Shown piece after piece: positions 52,353 to 62,300 of a stretch of 64,000 nucleotides of DNA. Position 1 is the first letter of the stretch, and the number at the start of each line of letters is the position of its first letter. The notes below the pieces were generated by a model. The model was not told the origin of the DNA, did no database searches, and worked only from the letters and a program-made list of their open reading frames with translations. The position numbers were made by a program, and so were the translations under genes. The stretch is taken from assembly GCA_965222505.1 (NCBI GenBank), contig OZ244956.1:4216001-4280000 (forward strand), written 5' to 3'. The stretch comes from G965222505 sp965222505 (GTDB lineage Bacteria; Bacteroidota; Rhodothermia; Rhodothermales; DATKEJ01).

Positions 52353-53245
52353 GTGCCGAGGAAGCATCCAAACCCCGCAAGGTATACGGTTTGCTGGTAG
52401 CCGGTCTGCTGAGCGTATCGGCCAGTCCGATTCTGGTGCGGTTTGCCGGGGAAGCACCTGCTATTACGGTGGCATCCTGGCGTACCATATTTGCCTTGCT
52501 GATGCTACTGCCGTTCGCGTGGCCGCGCGTCAAGCCTGAACTGAAGGCTCTTACTCGGCGAGACCTCGGTCTGATCGTGGCTGCTGGCGTGATGCTGGGG
52601 GTGCATTTCATAACCTGGACGGAATCCCTGTACCACACCTCGGTAGCCAGCGCAACCGTTCTGGTGTCCACCAGTCCCATTTTTATGGCCGTGCTGGGAT
52701 TATTGCTGCTCAAGGAACGGTTGCGGGTACAGACGGTTGTGGCAATCGTAGTGGCCTTTGTGGGTTGCGTGATCATTGCGATGAGTGGAGGCGGTGCAGC
52801 CGGATTTCCCCGGCCCTGGTTAGGTAACACGTTGGCTTTGGCAGCGGCACTCTCTGTGACCGGTTATCTGTTGGTGGGACGGGTGGTGCGGCAGCACGTC
52901 TCCTGGTTGGCCTATGTGTTTCCCTTGTATGCCGTCGTCATGTGTACGGTGTTGGGTGTTGCACTGGTCCAGGGGGTACAACTATTCGGGTATCCGGCGC
53001 AGGTGTACATCTGTTGTGCCCTCATCGCGTTGGGGCCGCAACTCATCGGGCATGGGTCGTTCAACTACGCGCTCAAATACTTTTCTGCCGCCTGGTTGGG
53101 GCTCCTCTCTCTGATTGAGCCCGTGCTGGCCTCCATCGCTGCGTTTTTTTTGTTCGGCGAACAGCCGGTACTGCTTGCCATTGGTGGAATGGTGTTGGTG
53201 CTGGTGGCCGTGTCCGGGGTCTTTATTGCTGCGATGCGGGCTTAG
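52349..53245 (+). CDS. EamA/DMT-family transporter
   Basis: 298 residues with about ten helices in two EamA halves: SASPILVRFAGEAPAITVASWRTIFALLMLLPFAW then SLYHTSVASATVLVSTSPIFMAVLGLLLLKERL, and again GHGSFNYALKYFSAAWLGLLSLIEPVLASIAAFFLFGEQP. The GTG start (52349) lies inside the previous stop. DMT transporters export or import small metabolites such as amino acids; the substrate is not predictable. The 3' end overlaps the convergent glycosyltransferase gene by 23 bp. Confidence 0.9.
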   Translation: MSAEEASKPRKVYGLLVAGLLSVSASPILVRFAGEAPAITVASWRTIFALLMLLPFAWPRVKPELKALTRRDLGLIVAAGVMLGVHFITWTESLYHTSVASATVLVSTSPIFMAVLGLLLLKERLRVQTVVAIVVAFVGCVIIAMSGGGAAGFPRPWLGNTLALAAALSVTGYLLVGRVVRQHVSWLAYVFPLYAVVMCTVLGVALVQGVQLFGYPAQVYICCALIALGPQLIGHGSFNYALKYFSAAWLGLLSLIEPVLASIAAFFLFGEQPVLLAIGGMVLVLVAVSGVFIAAMRA

Positions 53246-54281
53246 TCGGCGGTGCTTCAGAGATGAAACGCTGGGCAGGGAGGTCGTGGAAATACCGTCG
53301 GTTGCGGAGGTAGTAGTCCAGCACCACCCGGCCCCGGTAGGGGGGCAAGACGGGCGCATCGGTGTTGGTTGGGCGGGTGTCTGAATAATAGTGCCGCATG
53401 TGCCATACTTCTCGATAGGCCCGAAAGATGGCCCCGGCATCCCCCCAGTTCCCGGAGAATACCGCCCGAAACCAGGCCAGGCCGTCGAATAGCATGCGTT
53501 CGATCAGGATGCGGCGGCCAACCCACGGAGGCAGGTTCTTGTACAGCATGAGGAGGCTGTTGCGGTAGTTATAATAGGTTTTCTGTGGGCTCCCCTGAGG
53601 CAATGAGGCCCCGCCGATGTGGTATACCTCGCTGGCCGGTTCGACGCGTACCCGGTAACCGGCCCGGAGCAAGCGCCAGCACAGGTCGATTTCTTCCATG
53701 TGCAGGACAAAGCGTTGATCCAGAAGCCCTACCTCATCTAGTGCTGTGCGGCGGAGCATGAGTGCAGCTCCGGTGGCCCAGAAGATGTCGCATGGGTCAT
53801 CATATTGCCCGGTATCCGGCTCCAGGGTAAAGAGCAGACGGCCCCGTGTAAAGGGGAAGCCGAGCCGGTCCATAAAGCCCCCGGCCCCGCCGGCGTATTC
53901 GAACCAGTCGCGCTGGTCGTATTGCAGGAGTTTGGGTTGCAGCGCAGCCGTTTGGGGTTCGGCCTCCATACGCTCCACCAGTGGTTGCAACCAGCCGGGG
54001 GGCACGGCCACATCATTGTTGAGGAGCAAGACGTATGGGCTGCTTGTCTGGGTGATAGCCACATTGTTGCCCTTGCAAAATCCCCAGTTTTCAGGGTGTT
54101 GAATGATATGAATGTTGGAATAGGTATTCCGTACCCATGCTACCGAGCCATCGGTCGAGGCATTGTCTGCCAGTACAACCTCAAAATTCGGGTAATCCGT
54201 TGCCATGACAGACGGTAGGCACTGCTTGAGGAGGTGCAGGCCGTTCCAGGAAATGATGATGATGGAAACTTTGGGGGGCAA
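53223..54281 (-). CDS. Family 2 glycosyltransferase (rhamnosyltransferase-like)
   Basis: 352 residues. The GT-A domain shows VSIIIISWNGLHLLKQCLPSV, FEVVLADNASTDGSV, NWGFCKGNNVAI, the metal motif YVLLLNNDV and the acceptor-side DEVGLLDQRFVLHMEEIDLCWRL with ED/E catalytic base candidates. This layout is close to WbbL-type rhamnosyltransferases that build O-antigen or capsule. The C-terminal ~90 residues (MLYKNLPPWVGRRILIERMLFDGLAWFRAVF) may lie on the membrane. It is convergent with the EamA gene and not in an obvious polysaccharide cluster. Confidence 0.88.
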   Translation of the reverse strand: MPPKVSIIIISWNGLHLLKQCLPSVMATDYPNFEVVLADNASTDGSVAWVRNTYSNIHIIQHPENWGFCKGNNVAITQTSSPYVLLLNNDVAVPPGWLQPLVERMEAEPQTAALQPKLLQYDQRDWFEYAGGAGGFMDRLGFPFTRGRLLFTLEPDTGQYDDPCDIFWATGAALMLRRTALDEVGLLDQRFVLHMEEIDLCWRLLRAGYRVRVEPASEVYHIGGASLPQGSPQKTYYNYRNSLLMLYKNLPPWVGRRILIERMLFDGLAWFRAVFSGNWGDAGAIFRAYREVWHMRHYYSDTRPTNTDAPVLPPYRGRVVLDYYLRNRRYFHDLPAQRFISEAPPTKPASQQ

Positions 54282-54338
54282 AGGGGTAACGTTTCTACGT
54301 GTATTGCTCTGGTCAAATGGGGGCGCGAAAGTAGTGCA

Positions 54339-54384
54339 TATTGCGTAATGCGTAGAGGAGATCGCCCTTACGCATTACGCAATA
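54339..54384. repeat. Hairpin with 16-bp perfect arms, family C-like
   Basis: TATTGCGTAATGCGTA (54339-54354) and TACGCATTACGCAATA (54369-54384) are exact reverse complements with a 14-nt loop. It lies between divergent genes. Confidence 0.8.
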
Positions 54385-54536
54385 CGAAATATGTGTCGCG
54401 CACATCACCAGGATAAAGCACGGCATGAGTTCTCCAATATAGTTGAAATTCGTATCGGCAGCGTGTATCCTATATGGTCTTCATGCCGTATGGACGGTAT
54501 ATAACCTGCGCTTGTTCATCTAAAGCCCCTCTTCCC

Positions 54537-54986
54537 ATGCCTGATTCCTATCCCAAAGCCGACATCACCAAACGCATTATCGCTGCCCTGATTGATGGCG
54601 TCATTTCAGCCGTTTGTTCCTATCTCATCCCGTGGATCGGCGGGTTGATCGGGGCAGCCTATATGGTTTCCCGAGACGGACTGGAACTTTCCTTTATGCC
54701 TCAACGCTCCGTCGGGAAGTCCATCATGAAGCTGAAGCCGGTACAACTCGACGGCAAGCCGATGGATCTGCAAGCCTCCGTCATGCGGAACTGGATGTTT
54801 GGCTTGGGGCCGATCATTGGCATTCTGGCCTTTATTCCCTTCCTGGGTTGGATGTTGATTCCCCTGGTTTCGCTGCTGGCCTTGATTCTGGTGATTGTGG
54901 AAGTCGTGCTGGTCTTCCAGGACGAAAACGGCCGCCGGTTCGGCGATAAACTGGCAAACACCCAGGTTATCGAATCCGAGGCCTAA
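54537..54986 (+). CDS. RDD-family membrane protein
   Basis: 149 residues from the ATG at 54537 (MPDSYPKADITKRIIAALIDGVIS). RDD features: the N-terminal Arg/Asp segment KRIIAALIDGVI, then QRSVGKSIMKLKPVQLDGKPM, and hydrophobic helices at ~25-50 and ~88-125 (GLGPIIGILAFIPFLGWMLIPLVSLLALILVIVEVVLVF), followed by RRFGDKLANTQVI. RDD proteins are small membrane proteins, some of which are reported to support sodium/proton exchange. A longer start at 54474 adds a non-conserved leader. Confidence 0.85.
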   Translation: MPDSYPKADITKRIIAALIDGVISAVCSYLIPWIGGLIGAAYMVSRDGLELSFMPQRSVGKSIMKLKPVQLDGKPMDLQASVMRNWMFGLGPIIGILAFIPFLGWMLIPLVSLLALILVIVEVVLVFQDENGRRFGDKLANTQVIESEA

Positions 54987-55001
54987 CGGTATCACACCCC
55001 T

Positions 55002-55029
55002 GTAGGGACATGGCATGCCATGCCCCTAC
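55002..55029. repeat. 28-bp palindrome, family F copy 2
   Basis: GTAGGGACATGGCA is followed by TGCCATGCCCCTAC. It differs from the copy at 423-450 at only three positions by eye. Confidence 0.8.
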
Positions 55030-55069
55030 GGCCGGATGGATGGCCGGCCGGGTGAAATAACGGTATGAT

Positions 55070-55534
55070 ATGAGCGAAAAAAACCATTTCGTTGGCCTGT
55101 TTCAATACACCCATTGGGCCAATGGGCTGATCATTGAGGCCGTGGCCGATGCAGAGGCGGCTGGTGCTGAGGTGGAGCGGATGCTGGACTTGTTGAGCCA
55201 TTTGCTCCGTGCGCAACAGGTCTGGCTGGGTCGGATACTCCAAACCGAGGATGCCCAAAAACCGTTCTGGCACAGGGACACGGTGGAGGCCTGCCGGACT
55301 CGGAATGGGGCAGCGACAGGGGCATGGCTCTCGTATCTGAACAACCAAGACGACTTCGGCCAGACGTTCACCTACCACAACTCAAAAGGCATCGCCTACA
55401 CGACCGCATTGCGGGAGATCGCGACGCACCTCATCAACCATGCCACCCATCACCGTAGCCAGATTGCCCTCTTGCTGCGCGATGCCGGTTTTGCCCCGCC
55501 CCCCACGGATTATATCTACTACACGAGGCGGTAA
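55070..55534 (+). CDS. DinB-family protein
   Basis: 154 residues forming the four-helix DinB/YfiT pattern. The three metal-binding His candidates are in DLLSHLLRAQQVWLGRI (first helix pair) and LINHATHHRSQIALLLRDAG (last helix), the classic HxxxHH arrangement. The C-terminal PPPTDYIYYTRR also fits the family. DinB proteins bind nickel or zinc, and many act as thiol-dependent S-transferases; this one cannot be assigned a substrate. Confidence 0.9.
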   Translation: MSEKNHFVGLFQYTHWANGLIIEAVADAEAAGAEVERMLDLLSHLLRAQQVWLGRILQTEDAQKPFWHRDTVEACRTRNGAATGAWLSYLNNQDDFGQTFTYHNSKGIAYTTALREIATHLINHATHHRSQIALLLRDAGFAPPPTDYIYYTRR

Positions 55535-55543
55535 GCCCTGGCC

Positions 55544-55759
55544 TCAGCGACGCTTCCGCGACAATGCATCGGACTCAATGTGTTTGCGCAGGCTGAGGGG
55601 ACGCATATCCGTCCAGACTTCCTCGATGTAGGCTAGACACGCTTGCTTGCTGCCTTTTTTGCCAACACCTTTCCAACCCCGAGGGACTTCCCGGTCAGCC
55701 GGCCAGATGGAGTATTGCTCTTCGTGGTTGATGACCACTTGATATCGATCGTCGCTCAT
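55544..55759 (-). CDS. MbtH-like protein
   Basis: 71 residues containing the full MbtH signature: NHEEQYSIWPADREVPRGWKGVG, then CLAYIEEVWTDMRPLSLRKH. MbtH proteins bind adenylation domains of non-ribosomal peptide synthetases and are needed for their activity. No NRPS gene exists in this window. It lies 68 bp downstream of fragments of a carbamoyltransferase and an SGNH-type gene, all on the same strand, so it appears to be the surviving member of a decayed natural-product operon, or it serves an NRPS elsewhere (inference). Confidence 0.92.
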   Translation of the reverse strand: MSDDRYQVVINHEEQYSIWPADREVPRGWKGVGKKGSKQACLAYIEEVWTDMRPLSLRKHIESDALSRKRR

Positions 55760-55827
55760 GAGGTGTACGTTTTGAAGGGTGTGCAGAACAGCGGGTAGAA
55801 AATAACCCCCTCCTTTTGCAATCGCAA

Positions 55828-56997
55828 TCAGATTGCGACCTTAAGCGAGAAGACTTCTCCAAAGACGGGGTGTACGGTGGCTTCCTGACCTTTCATCAGG
55901 CGTTTGGCAACCGGCTCCATTGGGGTATCCGATAAGACTGGCATCGGCCAATACAAGGCCAAATGGTTGATACCCGGCTTTAGAAGGATACGCGGTAACG
56001 TCACCCGATGCCGCGTCCAGGTGCGTTGCAAGGGCAGCGTTTTTACGGTCCGGCCATTGACATGAAGGGTGTAGGGGCCGGTACTCATCTCAGAAAGCCG
56101 AGCGGTGAGGTGGAGGGTTGCATCGGACTGCGCATCGGAGATGAACCCGAACCGGGACACCGGACAGACGGCCCGGTACATGACCCGCCGGGGCAGATCG
56201 TCAAACGGCATTACCTCGGGATAAAACTGTTCGAGGGGGTGTAGATTGTAGCGGCCCGGTACCGCTAACTCCACGAGCATTTTGGGAAGCCCAAGCCGGT
56301 TGAACAACAGCGACTGGATGGTTACGCGTGCAGATGGGTGTACCTCGGCAAGGGCTACTATGAGGGCCTGGATCAGTTCGAGGTCGAGGTAGGGATAGCG
56401 CCAGCCGTGTTGAAAAGTAAGCCGGTACGGGGAGGCGAGGTTACGCTGTTGGGCGGCGGTCATCACCGCCGGGACCGGGGCCGTACGGGCATCCACGAGG
56501 TCTACCATCGTATCGGCAATGCTGGGGGAGGTGTGCAGGGCTCGGGTACACCAATGCGTGAGTAAGAGATGGATGGATCTCACCCCCAATAAGCGATGGG
56601 CTGTATGAATGGCTGCACCAAACATCGCGGTGGCTTCCGCCTCCGACGATAAAACTGGGACCTGCACCCGGTGGTGTATATCTGTCGGGTCACGATCCGA
56701 CTCCGTAAACCGTAATACTGCTGTGGTCACCCCGGCCATCGCAACCTGAATCCCTTCTTGTGTGAGGTGGCAGTAATCCAGAAACAGCCGCCGGTCCGGT
56801 AATTCTGAGCCGGTATGGGCGGTGAACAGGGCGGGTAAATCGACGACGGCGAACCCATGTGCTGTCGCCGCCTTGCGCAAGATGGCCTGATCCATCGGGG
56901 TGGCCTGGGGGGTACCCAGGACGCATTGCGTGGCATAGGCGTCGGCATCGATGGCATTGCGTGCCGCTTCATGCGCCCTGGGTTCATCTCCCTGTGA
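55828..56997 (-). pseudogene. Fragment of an SGNH-hydrolase-like gene, lacking its 5' part
   Basis: The frame is open from 57057 to 55828, but protein-like sequence begins only near 56997 (QGDEPRAHEAARNAIDADAY), and the first ATG is at 56895, inside the domain. The visible part continues ATQCVLGTPQATPMDQAILRKAA and has RRLFLDYCHLTQEGIQ, with the Asp-x-x-His of SGNH/GDSL hydrolases. A beta-rich C-terminal region of unknown family follows to TVHPVFGEVFSLKVAI. The catalytic Ser block is missing. Upstream, a different frame carries a carbamoyltransferase N-terminus, which suggests a deletion joined two genes. A shorter protein from 56895 (355 residues) could still be made. Confidence 0.65.
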
Positions 56998-56999
56998 TG

Positions 57000-57320
57000 G
57001 GGGAAGGCGTGGAGGGGGCCTTCGAAGCCCAGGCGCTCCCGGATAGCCGTTTCCGGGTCAATAGGAAATTGCGATGTTTGGCCAAAGGCGGCTTGCCGCT
57101 CGGCTTTCAGCGTGGGGGATTCATAGTAGGCGATGGCATCAAGATCGCTCAGGTCCAGGCCCCCGGCGCGGAGGCAATACCGAAAGGCTTCAACGGGGAG
57201 GCGGGGGTCATGCTTGACACGGGAGAACCGTTCTTCCTGGGCCGCGGCAACCAGTCGGCCGTTTTGCAGCAAACAACAGGCGGCGTCATGGTAAAAAGCG
57301 GAGACCCCGAGGATGTTCAT
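57000..57320 (-). pseudogene. N-terminal fragment of a NodU/CmcH-type carbamoyltransferase
   Basis: From the ATG at 57320 the first ~107 residues match the start of O-carbamoyltransferases: MNILGVSAFYHDAACCLLQN, VAAAQEERFSRVKHDPRLPVEAF, DLDAIAYYESPTLKAERQ. These enzymes carbamoylate natural products and usually have about 550-600 residues. Just before the first conserved His cluster (HAFPHHR) the frame turns into non-conserved, Pro/Arg-rich sequence that runs to 56727, antisense-like to no known domain. The YrdC-like and C-terminal parts are absent, so the gene is inactive. Confidence 0.75.
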
Positions 57321-57323
57321 TTA

Positions 57324-57444
57324 TTACGTTCTACGTTCTAGGTTCTACGTTTTTCACGTTGGAATGCCACGCATTGGTCCTTGAGGGGGAGGTGTTTGGA
57401 ATCAACGTGCATTGCCAAAATACAAGAAACCTAGAACGTAGAAC
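57324..57444. repeat. Inverted repeat, family A copy 3
   Basis: The left arm has TTACGTTCTACGTTCTAGGT (from 57324) and the right arm has AACCTAGAACGTAGAAC (57428-57444), with 77 bp between. It separates the carbamoyltransferase remnant from the lipoprotein gene. Confidence 0.75.
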
Positions 57445-57446
57445 AA

Positions 57447-58367
57447 TCAACGGTACCCTAATTGTTGTGATAACTCGGGTGTTGTGTCCCAGGTTCGGAT
57501 GAGATAGCCGATGGAACCGAAAAAGCCGTAGCCGTTTTCGACGTTGGAGAGGGTGTTCGGTTGGGAGAGGAAATCGGGGGCGAAGGTGCCGTTGGGGGGA
57601 TTCCAGTTTTCATCCAGTACAGACACGAACACGCCCATGCCCAGCATCGGGAGGTCATTTTGGTTGAGAAATTGCGGTTCGCCTTCAAGGCCTTCGGAGA
57701 TGAACGAGTCCCGCAGGCGCGGCCAGATGTCTTGCTGGTCTCGGGTAAGGTGGGCGGTAAAGGCCCAGCCGCCATCGTCAGTTCGGGTGCCGGCGCGGCC
57801 ATAGGAGGTAGCCAGCAGCAACTGTGTATCCCCGGAAAACTGGTACATCATTTTTACCTCCGCCGGGGAGGGGATTTCGGGGAGGTACACCGATTGCGTG
57901 AGGGAATCCCCGACCACTTTGATGGGCCCCAGCACAGGTTGAACGGACTCAGGGAGCAACGGGATGCGGGTTTCGGCTGAAGTGATTTTACCGTCGGAGC
58001 GCTCCACTTCCAGCCGGTACACCCGGTTACCCTGTGGGATAAAACGGGCCTGAAAGACGTGGGCGTAATCACCGTTTTCCAGTCGTTTGAGCGTCGGGGT
58101 CCAGGTGGTTTTGATGCCAGTGGTCAGGTCGGTGGTGGTGACGGTGGCATCGATAAATGCCTGTGCCTCCCCGGCTGAGGCGATTGCTTCCGGTGTGCGT
58201 CGCACGGGGATCACCCGGATAAAATGGTCAGTGGCTTCAGTATCGAGGTAGCCATAGACGGTATAGTAGCGGTCCTGCCCCGAAAACGGATCAATAAACG
58301 TATCCTGATCACACGAGGCCAGGCCGAGTGCGAGGAGGCAGAGCAGGGCCAAACGCATCAGAGGCAT
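57447..58367 (-). CDS. Lipoprotein resembling DUF4249
   Basis: 306 residues from the ATG at 58367. The N-terminus MPLMRLALLCLLALGLASC ends in a lipobox (LASC), so the mature protein is lipid-anchored. Its beta-rich body (YYTVYGYLDTEATDHFIRVIPV, RVYRLEVERSDGKITSAET) and the ending NVENGYGFFGS recall DUF4249 proteins of Bacteroidota, which are often encoded beside TonB receptors. None is adjacent here. The assignment rests on overall pattern and is moderate. A longer frame to 58424 lacks the signal at its start. Confidence 0.68.
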   Translation of the reverse strand: MPLMRLALLCLLALGLASCDQDTFIDPFSGQDRYYTVYGYLDTEATDHFIRVIPVRRTPEAIASAGEAQAFIDATVTTTDLTTGIKTTWTPTLKRLENGDYAHVFQARFIPQGNRVYRLEVERSDGKITSAETRIPLLPESVQPVLGPIKVVGDSLTQSVYLPEIPSPAEVKMMYQFSGDTQLLLATSYGRAGTRTDDGGWAFTAHLTRDQQDIWPRLRDSFISEGLEGEPQFLNQNDLPMLGMGVFVSVLDENWNPPNGTFAPDFLSQPNTLSNVENGYGFFGSIGYLIRTWDTTPELSQQLGYR

Positions 58368-58544
58368 AATATCCGGTCTTTGATTTTTGTGTACAAGATT
58401 TACCCTATCGTTTTCCTCAACCATTGCACAGCAAAATCAATGAACCATTATAAGGTATCGATTGGGATATGCGAAAACCAAAGGTTAACCCACACAAACG
58501 CTGAATGCAATGCAATATCACCTGCCCACGAAATGGCCGGATCA

Positions 58545-58694
58545 GATCGTCACGTTGCCAGCGGAAGCGACTTGGATGGTGGGTTCACCATTGCAGATCT
58601 CCACCGCCTTGCCGATCTTCTAACCCAACGGGGTTACACCCCGGACGATGTAGCCGCCGTTTTTCACGGCAACGGGCTCCGGTTTTTTAAGGGG
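58545..58694 (+). pseudogene. Remnant of a membrane dipeptidase (peptidase M19) C-terminus
   Basis: The frame reads DRHVASGSDLDGGF, then DLHRLADLLTQRGYTPDDVA and HGNGLRFFKG. This matches the end of renal-type dipeptidases, where the Asp of GSDFDGG faces the zinc site and GGNxLR lies near the end. Only about 50 of ~350 residues remain, with no metal-binding His residues and no upstream homology. It lies just before the ridA gene. Confidence 0.6.
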
Positions 58695-58732
58695 TCCTGC
58701 CCATCTCATCAATCAAATAGCACGATCCTATC

Positions 58733-59197
58733 ATGCTCACACCAGAACAACGCCTCCACGACCTCGGCTATTCCATCGGCGAGCCCCCGGCGCCGGGGGC
58801 GATTTACAAACCCGTCGTGATTGTTGGGCAGATTGCCTATGTATCGGGTGCAACACCCAAAGAACAGGGGATACTGGTCAGCAAGGGGCGGGTGCCCTCG
58901 GAAATCAGTATGGACCAGGCCGAGGAGGCTGCGGCGTTGTGTGCGGCCAACAACCTGCGGATGGCCAAACACGCCCTCGGCGCACTGAGCCGGATCAAGC
59001 GCGTGGTGCGCGTCACGGGCTACGTCAACAGTGACCCCGACTTTACGGATCAGCACCTCGTCATAAACGGGGCTTCCCGGCTGCTCAAAGAAGTATTCGG
59101 CGAGGCCGGGATTGGGGCACGTTCGGCCATTGGGGTGGCGCAGTTGCCCAATGGGGCCAGCACAGAAGTTGAAATGATCCTCGAATTGCATCCCTGA
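58733..59197 (+). CDS. RidA family protein (YjgF-like, ~155-residue subgroup)
   Basis: 154 residues. The start TPEQRLHDLGYSIGEPPAPGAIYKPVVIVGQIAYVSGA is typical of the longer RidA/YjgF subgroup (TdcF-like with N-terminal extension), and the end RSAIGVAQLPNGASTEVEMILEL carries the conserved Arg and Glu. RidA trimers hydrolyse reactive enamines or imines produced by PLP enzymes; in this subgroup the role is less certain. It follows the dipeptidase remnant and converges with the RND pump gene. Confidence 0.92.
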   Translation: MLTPEQRLHDLGYSIGEPPAPGAIYKPVVIVGQIAYVSGATPKEQGILVSKGRVPSEISMDQAEEAAALCAANNLRMAKHALGALSRIKRVVRVTGYVNSDPDFTDQHLVINGASRLLKEVFGEAGIGARSAIGVAQLPNGASTEVEMILELHP

Positions 59198-59334
59198 CGG
59201 CTTTGCCTCAACGCCCTTTCTATTGCTCCTCGTTTCTTCGTGCACGGAGGGAAGCCGGATAAATAGGCAATGGGTGGTCCAATCCGGGCGCTTTTTTTGT
59301 ATAGCGTGGTGTCAGCGCCTTTCACGTTCACGCT

Positions 59335-62300
59335 TCACTGGAGATCAAGGGTATTCAGGGATTCACGAGCAGCGGGGTTCTTACGGGTAATCCGCCACAT
59401 CAGGGCTTTGTGCTGAATCATGGCGAGGGCCGGAATAAGCAACATCAGGATGCCGGTGGCAAACAGGATGCCGAAACCCAGACTCACGGCCATCGGGATC
59501 AGAAACTGGGCTTGTAGACTGGTTTCCAAAATGATAGGCGTGACACCGAGGAAGGTGGTAATCGAGGTCAGCATAATGGGCCGGAACCGCGCTTTGGCTC
59601 CCTCAATGATGGCCTGCCGCATGGGCGTGCCCTGATCCCTTCGTTCGTTGATGAAGTCGATCATCACCAGTCCGTCGTTGACGACCACCCCGCTCAGGCC
59701 GATGATCCCAAACAGACTCAGCAATCCAACGGAGATGCCCAGCAACAAATGCCCGAGGAAGGCTCCGATGATACCAAATGGAATGGCCGCCATAATCACC
59801 AATGGCTGGGTATAGGACCGGAAGGGAATCGCGAGCAGGGTAAAGATGAGGATCAAGGCCAGGAGGAAGTTACGGCCCAAAGCCTCGAAGCTCTCCGACT
59901 GTTCCTCTTGCTCACCCCCAAAGGAATAGGTCAACTCTGGAAAATTCTGTTGCAAGGCGGGCAAGATGTTGTCTCGGAGTTGATCGGACACATCCTGGCC
60001 CGTAACGATTTGCGGATTGACATCAGCTGTGACCGTCACGATACGCCGGTTGTCCTTGCGTTTGATCGTGGCCGGAGCTGCCCCGAAGGAAACCTGGGCC
60101 ACATGGCCGAGGGGCACATCGTTGCCGTTTGTCATTTGCACCCGGAAGGATTCTAGATCTGCTATGGCATCACGCTCGGATTCGGGGAGGCGGACGTAGA
60201 CCCGTACGTCCTCGCGTCCGCGCTGGACCCGCAGGGCTTCCTCGCCGAAGAATGCGGCGCGTACCTCGCGGGCCAGGCCGTCCAGCGTCAGGCCCAGGCT
60301 GCGGGCCTCCGGTTTGAGGGCCAGTTGAACCTCACGGGTGCCTTCACTCTGGTCGCTCTCAATGTCGAACACGCCATCGAAGCGCCCCAACTCGTCCATA
60401 AGTTCGGCTGTGATGATTTTGAGGGTGTTCTCGTTGGGGTGGGACATCTCTACCTGCACCGGCGCGCCGAACTGCAACAGGGAAGAGGCAAAATTGAGTG
60501 ACTTTGCTTCCGGCACTTCCCCCACGGCCTCGCGCCAGCGTTGCTCGAATACGGAGGACGAAAGGGGCCGGGTCTCTGCTTCCTGTAACTTGAACTGGAC
60601 CGTCCCGATGTTGGACCGAAGCGTGGAACCAGCCGGTACGGGTCCACCACCACCTATGGATTGCCCGACGAGGGTGTTGATCGCTTCGACCAGCGGTGGG
60701 GCATCCTCGCCCAAATCCTGTTGCAGGGCAGTTCCCACCGTGCGACCAGCTTCTTCAATATATTCGGTGATGCGGCGTGTCTGGGTAATGGAGGTACCCT
60801 CTGGCATTTCAAGTGAGGCCGTTACGATGTCCCCTTCAATTTCCGGAAAGAAGGCAATCCGAATGTACCCGCCGATCACCAGCGAGAAAGACAGGATGAT
60901 CATGGCAAGGCCCGAGGCGATAATCACGCCGGGATTGCGTGTGGAAAACCGGAGGCCCTTGTCCAACGGACCGTTGATGAACCGTTTTAGCGCCCGGTCC
61001 ACGCTGCGCTGAATCCCTTCAATCCATCGCATGACCCGGCTGTGCGTTGGGTGTTCATGCGCTGGCAGGTGCGAGAGGTGAAACGGCAGGATCAACAACG
61101 ATTCGATGAGGGAGAGGACCAGCACCGAAATCACCACGGCAGGAATCACGCCCAGGATCTTGCCCATCACACCGGGGACAAACAGCAACGGCAGGAAGGC
61201 CACAATCGTGGTAAACACGGCAAAAATCACTGGCCGGGTGATGCGGGTGGCCCCCAGGATGGCCGCGTCGAGCCCGGAAGCGCCCCGTTCGCGTTCGGCA
61301 TAGATGTTTTCTCCAACGACGATGGCATCGTCCACCACAATCCCGACGGCCAGGATGAAGCCGAACAGAGACATCAGGTTGATTGAAACACCTAACATTT
61401 GCATAATCGCGAGGGTACCCACAAACGAGACCCCGATCCCGACGGCCGTCCAGAGGGCCAGGCGAATGTTCAAAAACAGGGTCAGGGCCAGGATCACCAG
61501 GAAAAGACCAATGGCCGCATTTTTAATGAGCAGGTCCATCCGGCTGCGGAGGACGACGGCATTGTTGTCCCATACTTCCACTTGCACGCCTTCGGGCAGC
61601 GAGGGTTTGATCTGGTTTTCCAGGTACTGCTCGGCGGCGGCAACGACTTCCAGGACGCGTTCATCCGAGGTGCGGAAGACTTCCACAAATGCCGCTGGTT
61701 GGCCGTTGTAGCGCGTCAGAATCTGGGTTTCCTCAAAGCCGTCACGCACGTTGGCAATCTGCCCCAAGCGGATTTCCGTGCCGTCCGGCTGGCTGATCAC
61801 GACGATGTCTTCAAAGTCCTGTTGGGTGTAATTCTGGCCGAGGGTTCGGACGCGCACTTCCTGCCTTTGCGTACGGATGTTACCGGCGGGCAGGTCCAGG
61901 CTGCCTTGCCGAACCACGCGGGCGATGTCCTGTAACGTCAAGCCGTACGCCCGGAGAATATTGTTGGGGACGTCGATGGAGATTTCGTAATTGCGGATGC
62001 CGCTGGTTTCGACGTAGGAAATGGCGCCCAGTTGGGACAGCCCCTCTTCGGCACGGTAGGCCACTTCTTTTAGGGCCCGTTCGCTGACATCGCCATAGAA
62101 CGCGATGCGGTACGTGCTTTGCCGGTTGGTCATTTCCTGCACTTCCGGGCGTTCTACCTCAACCGGAAAACTCACGATGCGGTCTATCTCCGCCTTGATG
62201 TCATCAAGGACCTTGTTGACCTCGGCATTCCGTTTGAGTTCGGCGAAGACCGTGCCGACGTTCTCGGAGGCCGTGGCCGAAACTTCCTTGATGCCTTCAA

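Noticed and set aside
56727..56999. Continuation of the carbamoyltransferase frame past 57000
   Set aside because: The residues become Met/Pro/Arg-rich and lose family similarity, while the overlapping frame carries SGNH-like sequence.
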